Assembly (NCBI GenBank): GCA_003168295.1
Contig: PMST01000102.1
Coordinates: 19,311-38,506, forward strand
Direction of reading: 5' to 3'
From: Actinomycetota bacterium
GTDB taxonomy: Bacteria > Actinomycetota > Actinomycetes > Streptosporangiales > Streptosporangiaceae
DNA: 19,196 nucleotides
Shown one piece after another: positions 8,172 to 15,897 of this stretch. Made by a program: the position numbers and the translations under genes. The notes beneath the pieces were generated by a model. That model searched no databases. It saw only the letters and a program-made list of their open reading frames with translations, and had not been told where the DNA came from. Position 1 is the stretch's first letter, and every line of letters begins with the position of its first letter.

Positions 8172-9025
8172 CGTGCCGCCCTTCGCTGCAGCAACGCGTA
8201 CCCGGTCATGACGATAGCCACCAAGACCACCATGCCCAGGGCGAGCAGGTCGGCCACGTTGACGTTACTCAGCCCGACCTCGCTGGACAGGGCCGTACTG
8301 ATCTGCTGCGGCACGATGTAGGCGATCTGGTTCTCCCAGGCGATGATGGTCGCGAAGGACGACAGCGCGTTGGCGAACAGCAGCAGAAGGCCACCGAGGA
8401 AGGCAGGCATCAGCAGCGGGCCGCCGACGTACCGCCAGTACTGCCACGCGGACGCGCCCAAGTTCTCCGACGCCTCTCGCCACTGGACCTTTACCCCATC
8501 GATCGCGGGCAGGAAGACCAGCACCATCAGCGGGATCTGGAAATAGGTGTAGATCAGCCCGATACCCCACGGGAAGTCGTAATACCAGCTGGCGTGGAAC
8601 AGCAGCCCCACGGGGCCGATGGTCACCAGGAACGCGAACGCCAGCGTGACCCCGCCGAACTGGGCGAGAACACCGGAGCCGGCCAGGTAAAGCCTGCGCA
8701 CCACGCCATCCGGGTTACCTGACGCTATGGCATAGGCCAGGATCGCGCCCAGCACCGCCCCCGCCACCGACGAGAGCAAGCTCAGCTTGAACGAGCCGAT
8801 GAAGTAACCGCGCACCAGTGAGTTGCCAAGCTCGGTCACGTTGGAGAATGCCCACGCGCCGGTCGGGTTCTTCAGCGAGTCGACCACCACGATGCCGGTC
8901 GGCCACAACAGGAAGATTGCGACGTAAACGAGGAACGGGACGGTGCCCACCCAGGTGGGGGCGGAGAGCCGGCGCCCGGCCCGTGAAGGCCGGGCGCCGA
9001 TCTCAGATGTTGCAGCGACAGCCAC
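8159..9025 (-). CDS. ABC permease 1, operon 1 (PotB/PhnU-like)
   Basis: 288 residues, GTG start after GAGGGAAC and 9 nt beyond the SBP stop. The first helix is WVGTVPFLVYVAIFLLWPTGIVVV; several more follow. The EAA loop reads REASENLGASAWQYWRYVGGPLLMP. It ends RRAARWLR, a tail mirrored as RRSAKWLR in its paralogue at 12912. The 5' end of the gene folds into a strong GC hairpin (8970-8999) with apex TTCACG. It pairs with permease 2 in an importer of the spermidine/AEP/ferric class. Confidence 0.92.
   Translation of the reverse strand: MAVAATSEIGARPSRAGRRLSAPTWVGTVPFLVYVAIFLLWPTGIVVVDSLKNPTGAWAFSNVTELGNSLVRGYFIGSFKLSLLSSVAGAVLGAILAYAIASGNPDGVVRRLYLAGSGVLAQFGGVTLAFAFLVTIGPVGLLFHASWYYDFPWGIGLIYTYFQIPLMVLVFLPAIDGVKVQWREASENLGASAWQYWRYVGGPLLMPAFLGGLLLLFANALSSFATIIAWENQIAYIVPQQISTALSSEVGLSNVNVADLLALGMVVLVAIVMTGYALLQRRAARWLR
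8970..8999 (-). repeat. 12-bp hairpin with TTCACG loop in permease 1, operon 1
   Basis: Read on the coding strand: CGGCGCCCGGCC, loop TTCACG, then the perfect reverse complement. It occupies nucleotides 27-56 of the permease gene, about 35 nt after the SBP stop codon. There is no T-run, so it is not a standard terminator. A counterpart with different stem sequence but the same loop exists at 12936-12970. Confidence 0.8.
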
Positions 9026-9034
9026 GTTCCCTCG

Positions 9035-10168
9035 CTAGCTGACGGCCTTCGCCCAGTTAGCCGCCAGGTAATTCGCGGCGTCGGTGGACTGGGACGGGCT
9101 GAGGAACACCGGACTTCCGGTGACCGCGGGCAGCTTTGAGGCCGCGCTGGTGTCGATGCTGCCGTTGGACGTCATAGCCTGCTGCTCCACCGGCCGGGCA
9201 CCACCCTGAAGCCAGAGGTTCTGTCCTCCGGTCGCGGACTGCGAATAGAGGAACTCCTCCCACAGCCGGGCCGCCGCCGGGTGCGGGGCGTTCTTGTTGA
9301 CGGCCTGCGCGTAGTACCCGCCCAGGACGGCGTTCGCCGGGATGAACACCTTCCAGTTCGACACGCCCACGTAGCTCGACAGGTTGAGGTAGTCCCAGTC
9401 GAACACGACCGGGGTCGTACCCGCCTTGATGGTCGCGCCGGTCGCCGACACGGGGGAGAAGTTGCCCGCGGCCTTGAGCTTCTGGAAGAAGGACACGCCG
9501 TCGGCAATATTGCTGGCCGTGCCGCCCTCCGCAAGGCTAGCCATCATGACGCCGTTCAGCGCGGCGTTGGCCGAGGTCGGGTTCCCGTTCAGGGCGACCG
9601 CGTTCTTGAACTTCGGGCTGAGCAGGTCGTTGAGCGAGGTGATCGTGCCGAACTTGCTCGAGTACCCGACCGCCATGTAGCCGCCGTAGTCCTGAACCCA
9701 CAGGCCGTTCGTGTCCTTCTGCGCCGTCGGGATGCTGCTCCAGGTGCTGACCTCGTACGGGGCGAACAGGCTGGTGTTGGCCAGGGCGACGGACATGCCG
9801 ATGTCCATGACGTCGGGCGCCTTGGCGGTGCCGTTCTCCGTCTTCACCGCGTCAACCTCCTGCTGGCTGGTGCCATCAGGAAGGGCGGAATTGACCTTGA
9901 TGCCGTAATCCTTCTCGAAGGTCGAGATGATGGTGCCGTAGTTCGCCCACGTCGGCGGGAGCGCGATGACGTTGAGCGTGCCCTCCGCCTTGGCCGCCTT
10001 GACCAGAGCGCTCATGCCGCCTCCGGCCGACGCGGAAGTCTCGTTGGCCCAGTTGACGCTGCTGCCGCCCGAACTCGAGCCCGAGGAGGAACTCGACGAG
10101 CATCCGGCGGCCGCAAACAATGCCGCGGCCGCGACTCCGGCGGCCGCATATCGATAGGACAATTTCAC
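9035..10168 (-). CDS. ABC importer substrate-binding lipoprotein, operon 1
   Basis: 377 residues with a GTG start after AGGAGG (4-nt gap). The signal peptide MKLSYRYAAAGVAAAALFAAAGC has lipobox AAGC with C23 as the lipidated residue, followed by a flexible Ser/Gly linker, so the protein is tethered outside the membrane. The fold is of the SBP_bac_6/8 class (ferric, polyamine, AEP binders): AEGTLNVIALPPTWANYGTI, VQDYGGYMAVGYSS, NGNPTSANAA, AARLWEEFLYS, GGQNLWLQGGARPVE. It shares most of these blocks with the SBP at 11758-12909. The ligand cannot be read directly; the neighbouring phosphoesterase suggests an organophosphorus compound. A LacI-type palindrome lies upstream. Confidence 0.92.
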   Translation of the reverse strand: MKLSYRYAAAGVAAAALFAAAGCSSSSSSGSSSGGSSVNWANETSASAGGGMSALVKAAKAEGTLNVIALPPTWANYGTIISTFEKDYGIKVNSALPDGTSQQEVDAVKTENGTAKAPDVMDIGMSVALANTSLFAPYEVSTWSSIPTAQKDTNGLWVQDYGGYMAVGYSSKFGTITSLNDLLSPKFKNAVALNGNPTSANAALNGVMMASLAEGGTASNIADGVSFFQKLKAAGNFSPVSATGATIKAGTTPVVFDWDYLNLSSYVGVSNWKVFIPANAVLGGYYAQAVNKNAPHPAAARLWEEFLYSQSATGGQNLWLQGGARPVEQQAMTSNGSIDTSAASKLPAVTGSPVFLSPSQSTDAANYLAANWAKAVS

Positions 10169-10294
10169 AGTGCCTCCTGAAAGCTTTCCCTGTCCCGAAG
10201 CGGATCACGGCGGCCCGAAAAAGGATCCGGGCGGCGGTACCGAGGAGGTCTACCGACCCACTAATCCCCCAGCTGAGAGTGCAGGATAAACGCA

Positions 10295-10309
10295 TCTAAA
10301 ACGTTTAGA
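10295..10309. promoter_or_regulatory. candidate LacI-family operator before operon 1
   Basis: TCTAAAACGTTTAGA contains AAACGTTT (10299-10306), a perfect palindrome with the central CpG usual for LacI-family operators; the flanks TCTAAA/TTTAGA also pair with a one-base offset. It lies about 127 bp upstream of the SBP start, right after the LacI-type gene. It stands out as AT-rich in a GC-rich setting. Assignment to this regulator is inferred from position. Confidence 0.6.
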
Positions 10310-10319
10310 GTTCGAATGC

Positions 10320-11411
10320 TCACACACGCGCTGGAAGGGTGTCAAGGGACGTTACCGAGTTGTCGCACTGGGCCGTGCGGGCACTGGGTGAACGGACAAA
10401 GTCCGGTGCCCGCAGGGACGCGCGTTCGACCAGTTCCACCGGAGCGACGTAATCGGTGGGCGGATCCCAGTCGAGCAAGCGTGTCATCAGAGCCCGGCCC
10501 ATCTCCTGGCCGTCGACGCGGATGGTCGCCAAGGGCGGATCGAGGAGCTCAGAGGTCGGCAGGTCGTCATGCCCGATGACCGAGACGTCCGGCCCGATCC
10601 GCAGGGACAGGTCACGGGTGGTCTTGTAGATTCCGAGCGCCGTGTAATCGGAGTTGGTGATGATCGCCGTGGGGGCGTCCCCGCGCGTCAGCAGGGTCCT
10701 GGCGGCCTTGCGCACGTCGGCGACCGTCAGGGACGAGCGCATCACGTGCGGCCGGACGCCGAGTTCACGGGCGTGGCGGCGGAAATAGCGCAACCGGTCG
10801 GTGTCGGCCGCCATGCCGCGCGGCGCGGACAGGAAGGCGGCGGAGGTGTGACCTAGTTCGGCGAGGCGGCGCATCGCCAGCTCCACCCCGACCGCATTAT
10901 CGGGGTACACCCGGGACACCCCGGCGAAGCCCTCCATGGACGCGTTCAGCGCCACCACCGGGGTACCGGGTCGCAACTCCTGCCACAGCCGAACGGACTC
11001 GCCGTCGCCGACCGGGGCGATGGCCAGGCCGGCCAGGCGCTGGGCGGCCATTTCCCGCACGTGCATGCGCTCGCGTTCCATCGAGTAGTGCGAGTCAAGG
11101 AGCAGCAAGGTTACGTCCGCCTCGTCCGCCGCCCGTTCGGCTCCGGTCAGCACCTCGAGGAAGAAGGGATTGCTGAAGTTGCGGATGACCAGGCCGTAGG
11201 TGGTGGTGCGTCCTCGCCGCAGCGCCTGGGCCTGCGGGTTGGCGCGGTACCCAAGCTCCGCCGCAGCCGCCAGGATCCGCCGGCGGGTATCCTCCGCGAC
11301 CCCAGGCTGGCCGTTGAGAGCGAAGCTCACCGAGGCGACTGAGACGCCGGCCTTCCGCGCAACGTCACGAATTCCCGCTGGCTGCCGCGATCCGCCCTGC
11401 TGATTCGTCAT
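10320..11411 (-). CDS. LacI/GalR-family transcriptional regulator
   Basis: 363 residues from the ATG at 11411; an in-frame extension to 11486 adds residues unlike the family. The helix-turn-helix is at about 13-33 (GIRDVARKAGVSVASVSFALNG), the hinge at 56-70 (RANPQAQALRRGRTT), then a periplasmic-binding-protein-like effector domain (TYGLVIRNFSNPFFLEVLTGAERAADEADVTLLL ... DVSVIGHDDLPTSELLDPPLATIRVD). Such proteins are usually repressors released by a small ligand, often a sugar. Its gene lies directly upstream of operon 1 on the same strand, with a good operator candidate at 10295-10309, so it is the likely local regulator of operon 1. The ligand is unknown. Confidence 0.92.
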   Translation of the reverse strand: MTNQQGGSRQPAGIRDVARKAGVSVASVSFALNGQPGVAEDTRRRILAAAAELGYRANPQAQALRRGRTTTYGLVIRNFSNPFFLEVLTGAERAADEADVTLLLLDSHYSMERERMHVREMAAQRLAGLAIAPVGDGESVRLWQELRPGTPVVALNASMEGFAGVSRVYPDNAVGVELAMRRLAELGHTSAAFLSAPRGMAADTDRLRYFRRHARELGVRPHVMRSSLTVADVRKAARTLLTRGDAPTAIITNSDYTALGIYKTTRDLSLRIGPDVSVIGHDDLPTSELLDPPLATIRVDGQEMGRALMTRLLDWDPPTDYVAPVELVERASLRAPDFVRSPSARTAQCDNSVTSLDTLPARV

Positions 11412-11757
11412 GGCCTTATCCACCCTTGACGCTCTGCTTCCCCCGAAAGGAGCGGATGTACGTCGCTGAGCGCACATCCTAGCCACCGCGGCAGGCCGCC
11501 AGCCAGATGGCGGTCGCAGCGCATCGCGCCGCGGCCGAGAAGAATTTTCCCGAAGCGGCGGCTGTCACCTCGTGCGACACGGTGGATGGCTCGGCACCCC
11601 AAGTCAGGGACATCACCAACCTGACCGCTAACTAACGCCTGACCGTCATGGCCTGGCTACCTCCGGTTTGCCTTGACTAGCCATGATCTCCACTTGTCTA
11701 GCCAAGATTCGGCGGCTTGTCCCCATATTCGGGGGCTGTGGTTTGGGAGGGATAATT
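11412..11757. other. divergent intergenic region between lacI-type gene and operon 2
   Basis: About 346 bp without a supportable gene. It must hold the leftward promoter of the LacI-type gene and the rightward promoter of operon 2. Two things stand out: an imperfect inverted repeat GGATGTACG ... CGCACATCC at 11454-11479, and tandem direct repeats at 11672-11705 (annotated separately). Confidence 0.6.
11672..11705. promoter_or_regulatory. tandem operator-like boxes before operon 2
   Basis: CTTGACTAGCCA at 11672-11683 and CTTGTCTAGCCA at 11693-11704 are direct repeats with a 21-bp period, two helical turns, so both boxes face the same side of the DNA. Each is an imperfect palindrome TTGnCTAGnCAA, resembling sites of HutC/GntR-type regulators (PhnF, NagR, DasR class: TGGTCTAGACCA). 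The left box contains a -35-like TTGACT and the right one covers the expected -10. The right box recurs with one change at 17721-17734. Confidence 0.65.
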
Positions 11758-12909
11758 TTGCGAGCAAGGCATGCTATTGCGGCAAGCGCCGCGGTTGCCA
11801 GCGGCCTGCTGCTTACCGTCGGCTGCGGTTCCTCGAGTTCAAGCAGCGATAGCACAAGTGGTAGCACAAGCAGCGGGACCAACTGGGCCACCGCCAGCTC
11901 TGTCTCGGCGGGGGGTGGCATGACCGCGCTGATCGCGGCGGCCAAGAAGGAGGGCCAGCTCAACGTCATTACGCTGCCTGCCAACTGGGCCAACTACGGC
12001 ACGATCATGAAGGACTTCACCGCCAAGTACGGCATCAAGATCAACGACGCTAACCCGGACGGTTCCAGCCAGGACGAGCTCAACGCGGTCAACCAGCTCA
12101 AGGGCCAGAGCCGTGCACCTGATGTCCTCGACGTGGGCACGGCGTTCGGGGTTAAGGGCGACCAGGAGGGCATCCTGGCCCCTTACAAGGTGGCGACCTG
12201 GAGCGACATCCCGGCTGAGGCCAAGGCGGCGGACGGCACCTACTACGCCGACTACGGCGGCTACGTGGCCATCGGGTACAACTCGGCGAAGGTGAAGACC
12301 CCGCCGACGTCGTTCGCGTCCCTGCTGAATCCTGAATACAAGAACGAGGTCGCCATCAACGGCAACCCGACCCAGGCCAGCGCTGCCTTCTCGGCCGTGT
12401 TCGCCGCGGCGCTCGCCAACGGCGGCTCGCTCGACAATATCGCGCCCGGCATCGCGTACTTCAAGAAGCTGCACAGCGCGGGCAACTTTGTGCCGGTCAC
12501 CGCGAGTGCGGCGACCATGGAGAGCGGCCAGACCCCGATCGTGATCTGGTGGGATTACCTGCTGGCCTCCGAGATCGGCCCGAGCGTTCCCGGCCTCAAG
12601 ATCGTGATCCCGTCGGACGCTTCGTACGCCGCATACTACGACCAGGCCATCAGCAAGTACGCCCCTGACCCGGCCGCGGCCAGGCTCTGGGAGGAGTACC
12701 TCTACTCCACCACGGGCCAGAACCTTTGGCTCCAGGGAGAGGCCCGGCCAATCGAGCTGCCGTCACTGGTGTCAGCCGGAACGGTCGATCAGACGGCGTA
12801 CAAGGCACTGCCGCCCGCCCCGGCCGGGAATGTGACCTTCCCGACCCAGGCACAGCAGTCCGCGGCGGAATCCCTTGTCGCCCAGCAGTGGTCTAGCGTG
12901 ATCGGCTAG
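11758..12909 (+). CDS. ABC importer substrate-binding lipoprotein, operon 2
   Basis: 383 residues from a TTG start at 11758, preceded by GGGAGG with a 7-nt gap; the upstream ATG at 11683 lies inside the operator boxes and was rejected. The signal sequence (RARHAIAASAAVASGLLLTVGC) ends in a lipobox with C23, then a Ser/Thr linker. The body matches the operon 1 SBP: KEGQLNVITLPANWANYGTI, YADYGGYVAIGYNS, NGNPTQASAA, IVIWWDYLLA, AARLWEEYLYS, GQNLWLQGEARPIE. The class includes 2-aminoethylphosphonate binders. Shared operator boxes with the phosphonate genes to the right suggest a phosphonate ligand, possibly AEP or its N-methylated forms. This is an inference. Confidence 0.92.
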   Translation: MRARHAIAASAAVASGLLLTVGCGSSSSSSDSTSGSTSSGTNWATASSVSAGGGMTALIAAAKKEGQLNVITLPANWANYGTIMKDFTAKYGIKINDANPDGSSQDELNAVNQLKGQSRAPDVLDVGTAFGVKGDQEGILAPYKVATWSDIPAEAKAADGTYYADYGGYVAIGYNSAKVKTPPTSFASLLNPEYKNEVAINGNPTQASAAFSAVFAAALANGGSLDNIAPGIAYFKKLHSAGNFVPVTASAATMESGQTPIVIWWDYLLASEIGPSVPGLKIVIPSDASYAAYYDQAISKYAPDPAAARLWEEYLYSTTGQNLWLQGEARPIELPSLVSAGTVDQTAYKALPPAPAGNVTFPTQAQQSAAESLVAQQWSSVIG

Positions 12910-12911
12910 CT

Positions 12912-13874
12912 GTGGACCAGACAGTAGCGGCCTCCGGGGCCCCGGGATCCTTCACGGATCCCGGGGCCCCCGGGCCGGGCCCCGCCGCGGCACCCGGGCC
13001 GCCCGCGAAGCTGACCGTGCCGGGTGCCGTGCGCTGGCTGCGCCGGGTGGCGGGGATCGTGCCTTTCGGCGTCTACGTGACGCTCGGCCTGCTGCTGCCG
13101 ATGATCGCGGTGGCGGTCGGAGCATTCCAGAGCAACAGCGGCGGCTTCACGCTGAGCAACGTCCACGCCGCCACCCACGGCGTATACCTGCATGGCTTCG
13201 AGCAGACCATCATCTTGTCCGCGGTTACCTCCATCGTGCCGGGGATCCTCGGGCTGCTGATCGCGTACGCGATCTTCACGGCCAACCGCGGGACGATCCT
13301 GCGCCAGGTCGCGGTGACCGCGTCCGGCGTGTTCGCCAACTTCGGCGGGGTGCCCTTGGCCTTCCTGTTCATCGCTACTCTGGGCTCCAGCGGGCTCGCC
13401 ACCCAGTGGCTGACCGACCTCGGATTCAACCCCTATGATCACGGCTTCAGCCTGTACACGCTGGCTGGCGTAGTGGTCGTGTACATGTACTTCCAGATCC
13501 CGCTCATGGTGCTTGTCATCTTGCCGGCTCTGGAGGGGCTTCGTCCGGCCTGGCGCGAAGCCGCCCAGAACCTGGGCGCGCGGACCTGGGATTACTGGCG
13601 CTTCGTGGGTGGCCCGGTGCTGCTGCCGTCGTTCCTCGGGTGCGTGCTGCTGCTGTTCGGCAGCGCCTTGTCCGCTTACGCCACCGCTGAGGCACTGACC
13701 ACGGGAACCATCCCGCTGACCGCGATCCAGATCGGGTCGTTCCTGAACGGCAACGTCATCGCCGGCCAGGAGAACATCGGCAAGGCCCTCGGCCTGGGCA
13801 TGGTCGTCATCATCGCGGTCGCCATGGTGCTCTACGTCGCGCTGCAGCGGAGGTCGGCCAAATGGCTGCGATAA
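12912..13874 (+). CDS. ABC permease 1, operon 2 (PotB/PhnU-like)
   Basis: 320 residues from a GTG 2 nt after the SBP stop; no Shine-Dalgarno is evident, so translation is probably coupled. The N-terminal 35 residues are a low-complexity Gly/Pro/Ala stretch, partly encoded by a 15-bp hairpin. The membrane part begins VAGIVPFGVYVTLGLLLPMIAVAV. The EAA loop reads REAAQNLGARTWDYWRFVGGPVLLP, close to its operon 1 paralogue, and both proteins end in a (R/K)WLR tail. If translation instead begins at a later GTG (for instance near 13018, VPGAVRWLRR), the hairpin would be untranslated leader. Confidence 0.9.
   Translation: MDQTVAASGAPGSFTDPGAPGPGPAAAPGPPAKLTVPGAVRWLRRVAGIVPFGVYVTLGLLLPMIAVAVGAFQSNSGGFTLSNVHAATHGVYLHGFEQTIILSAVTSIVPGILGLLIAYAIFTANRGTILRQVAVTASGVFANFGGVPLAFLFIATLGSSGLATQWLTDLGFNPYDHGFSLYTLAGVVVVYMYFQIPLMVLVILPALEGLRPAWREAAQNLGARTWDYWRFVGGPVLLPSFLGCVLLLFGSALSAYATAEALTTGTIPLTAIQIGSFLNGNVIAGQENIGKALGLGMVVIIAVAMVLYVALQRRSAKWLR
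12936..12970 (+). repeat. 15-bp hairpin with TTCAC(G) loop in permease 1, operon 2
   Basis: GGGGCCCCGGGATCC, a 5-nt loop TTCAC, then the perfect reverse complement. It lies 26 nt after the SBP stop and covers nucleotides 25-59 of the permease gene. No T-run follows. The loop and closing bases (CCTTCACGG) match the operon 1 hairpin although the stems differ. Confidence 0.85.
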
Positions 13875-14689
13875 CGCGCCCGCCAGGAGCCGGAAGGCGG
13901 GAGTCGCTGCCGATCTGGCGCTGGGTGATACTGGTCCTGGCCGGCATCTACTTCGTCATCCCGCTGATCGCGGCGTTCCGGTTCACCGGAACCAGCGCCT
14001 TCGGCTCGGTCATCAGCGAGTCGGGCTTCACGGCGTCCCTCGCGCTGTCGGTCAAGCTCGCCGTCATCACGACGGTGATCACGATCGCGCTCATGCTGCC
14101 CACGGCGGTCTATGTCCACCTCCGGCTGCCCAGGCTCCGGCGGCTGCTCGAGGGAATCACGATCCTGCCGATCGTCATCCCGCCCGTGGTGCTGATCGTG
14201 GGCGTGCTGCAGATCGCCCCGGGCTTCATCAAGAGCACGCCGTACCTGCTCGCCCTGGAATACGTCGTGCTGGCCATGCCGTTCGCGTACCGCGCCATAG
14301 ACGCCGGGCTGCGTGCGCTTGACCTGAAGACCATCACCGAAGCGGCCAGCTCACTGGGCGCGAGCTGGAACAGCACGCTGTGGCGGGTGATCCTGCCGAA
14401 CCTCAGCACGGCATTGCTTTCCTCGGTGGTGCTGACGGTAGCCCTGGTTCTCGGCGAGTTCACCATGGCCAGCCTGGACCTGTACCAGACCTTCCCGGTG
14501 TGGATCTACGTCAACAGCCAGACCAGCGGTCAGGTCTCGGTCGCGGCCTCATTGCTCTCGCTGTTCGTGACCTGGCTGGTCCTGATGGCCATCACGGTGA
14601 TCGGTACCCGGCGGTCGCGCAAGCGCGGCGGCGGCTCAGTCACGTTGTTTACCACCGCGCGTCAAGAAACAGCTGGGGGAGAATTATGA
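13862..14689 (+). CDS. ABC permease 2, operon 2 (PotC/PhnV-like)
   Basis: 275 residues. The ATG lies inside the last codons of permease 1 (ATGGCTGCGATAA), a 13-nt overlap identical in length to operon 1. Helices begin WRWVILVLAGIYFVIPLIAAF; the EAA loop reads TITEAASSLGASWNSTLWRVILPNLS. The C-terminal tail is basic (RRSRKRGGG) and then runs on to a TGA that overlaps the ATPase start as ATGA. With permease 1 it forms the channel of the second importer. Confidence 0.92.
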   Translation: MAAITRPPGAGRRESLPIWRWVILVLAGIYFVIPLIAAFRFTGTSAFGSVISESGFTASLALSVKLAVITTVITIALMLPTAVYVHLRLPRLRRLLEGITILPIVIPPVVLIVGVLQIAPGFIKSTPYLLALEYVVLAMPFAYRAIDAGLRALDLKTITEAASSLGASWNSTLWRVILPNLSTALLSSVVLTVALVLGEFTMASLDLYQTFPVWIYVNSQTSGQVSVAASLLSLFVTWLVLMAITVIGTRRSRKRGGGSVTLFTTARQETAGGEL

Positions 14690-15807
14690 CCGCCAACAAC
14701 GGCAGGAACGCCGCCGCAACGGCGGCTGGTATCGGGCTGGCCGACGGGAGTAGCGGAACCAGCGTGCTCCTGGAGGACCTGACTCGTATATTCGGGGCCA
14801 CCCGGGCCCTGGACGGGCTGTCGATTCAGATGGCACCCGGTGAGCTCGTCGCGCTTCTTGGTCCCTCGGGCTGCGGCAAGACGACCGCCCTGCGCATCGT
14901 GGCCGGCTTCGAGTTCGCGGACGGCGGCTCGGTCCTGATTGACGGCAAGGACATCTCGTCGGTGCACGCTTCCCGGCGGGACATGGGCATGGTGTTCCAG
15001 AGCTACAGCCTGTTCCCGAACATGTCGGCACTCGACAACGTGGCCTTCGGGCTCCGGATGCGCAAGATGGGCGCCGGAGAGCGCCGTAAGCGTGCCGCCG
15101 GGCTGCTGGACATGGTCGGCCTGGCCGGTCAGGCCGCACAGTACCCGCACCAGCTATCCGGCGGTCAGCAGCAGCGCGTCGCGCTGGCCCGCGCGCTGGC
15201 CATCGAGCCCCGGGTGCTGCTGCTCGACGAGCCGCTGTCCGCCCTCGACGCCAAGGTGCGCCAGCAACTGCGGGAGCAGATCCGCCTTCTGCAACAGCAG
15301 CTCGGCACCACCACCCTGTTCGTCACCCACGACCAGGAGGAGGCCCTGTCGATGGCCGACCGGGTCGGCATCATGCGGCAGGGCAAGCTGGAGCAGATCG
15401 CCGCGCCCGACGAGCTGTATTCGGACCCAGCGACTCCGTTCGTGGCCGAGTTCGTCGGCGTCATGAACCGGATCCCCGGCGAGCTGCAAGCCGGCGGGAC
15501 GGTGCTGGTACTCGGCACTAACGTGCCGGTCCGCGGCCAGGGCCCCGACGGGGTCGACGGCAACGCCGTGGACGTGCTGGTGCGGCCGGAAGGGCTGAAG
15601 ATGGAGGTCACGGAGCACGGAAACGGGATCGTGACCACCCGGACCTTCCTCGGCTCGGTGACCCGGGTCGGGGTCCAGCTCTCCACCGATGTCGCTGTCC
15701 GGATCGACAAGTCGAGCGTCGAGGCGGCCGCACTGGCCCCGGGCACGTCGGTGTCGGTGACGCTGCCGCCAGAGGCGGTACACGTCGTCCCTCGGTCAGC
15801 CAGCTGA
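14686..15807 (+). CDS. ABC importer ATP-binding protein, operon 2 (PotA/PhnT-like)
   Basis: 373 residues from the ATG at 14686, preceded by GGGGGAGA and overlapping the permease stop by 4 nt. The frame stays open upstream to 14380, but that part is antiphase to the permease and not coding. Walker A GPSGCGKT is at 59-66, Q-loop Q105, signature LSGGQ at 157-161, Walker B VLLLDEP at 177-183, switch H215, and a TOBE-type C-terminal region (VDVLVRPEGLKMEV ... TRTFLGSVTRVGVQL). It ends operon 2; unlike operon 1, no phosphoesterase gene follows. A bidirectional hairpin lies just downstream. Confidence 0.93.
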   Translation: MTANNGRNAAATAAGIGLADGSSGTSVLLEDLTRIFGATRALDGLSIQMAPGELVALLGPSGCGKTTALRIVAGFEFADGGSVLIDGKDISSVHASRRDMGMVFQSYSLFPNMSALDNVAFGLRMRKMGAGERRKRAAGLLDMVGLAGQAAQYPHQLSGGQQQRVALARALAIEPRVLLLDEPLSALDAKVRQQLREQIRLLQQQLGTTTLFVTHDQEEALSMADRVGIMRQGKLEQIAAPDELYSDPATPFVAEFVGVMNRIPGELQAGGTVLVLGTNVPVRGQGPDGVDGNAVDVLVRPEGLKMEVTEHGNGIVTTRTFLGSVTRVGVQLSTDVAVRIDKSSVEAAALAPGTSVSVTLPPEAVHVVPRSAS

Positions 15808-15830
15808 CCCGGGAGCTAGACGCGCAAGAG

Positions 15831-15873
15831 CCAGCTGGTCGGCCTGCCGCACGAGGCGGGCCGGCCCAGCTGG
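15831..15873. terminator. candidate bidirectional terminator between operon 2 and the HAD gene
   Basis: CCAGCTGG-CGGCC-GCC on the left pairs with GGC-GGCCG-CCAGCTGG on the right around a 6-nt loop (15849-15854), with one or two internal mismatches. It sits in the 90-bp gap between convergent genes. T-runs are weak on both sides (GGTTAAACC follows), as is common in actinomycetes. Confidence 0.6.
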
Positions 15874-15897
15874 GTTAAACCGCGGAACAGGGTGCCG

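Noticed and set aside
9281..10180. A 299-codon rightward open frame
   Set aside because: It is antisense to the operon 1 SBP gene, Arg/Val/Gly-rich with no recognisable family; the opposite strand has a lipobox and family blocks.
10179..10188. GAAAGCTTTC palindrome before the operon 1 SBP start
   Set aside because: A single 10-bp palindrome directly upstream of the ribosome binding site; no second copy elsewhere and it could be chance.
12936..12970. Factor-independent terminator after the operon 2 SBP gene
   Set aside because: No T-run follows the hairpin and the downstream permease, permease and ATPase genes are tightly coupled, so full termination is unlikely; partial attenuation remains possible.
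14380..14685. Upstream extension of the operon 2 ATPase
   Set aside because: This part overlaps the permease gene in another frame and is Arg/Gly-rich; the ATG at 14686 has a strong ribosome binding site and the ATGA overlap.
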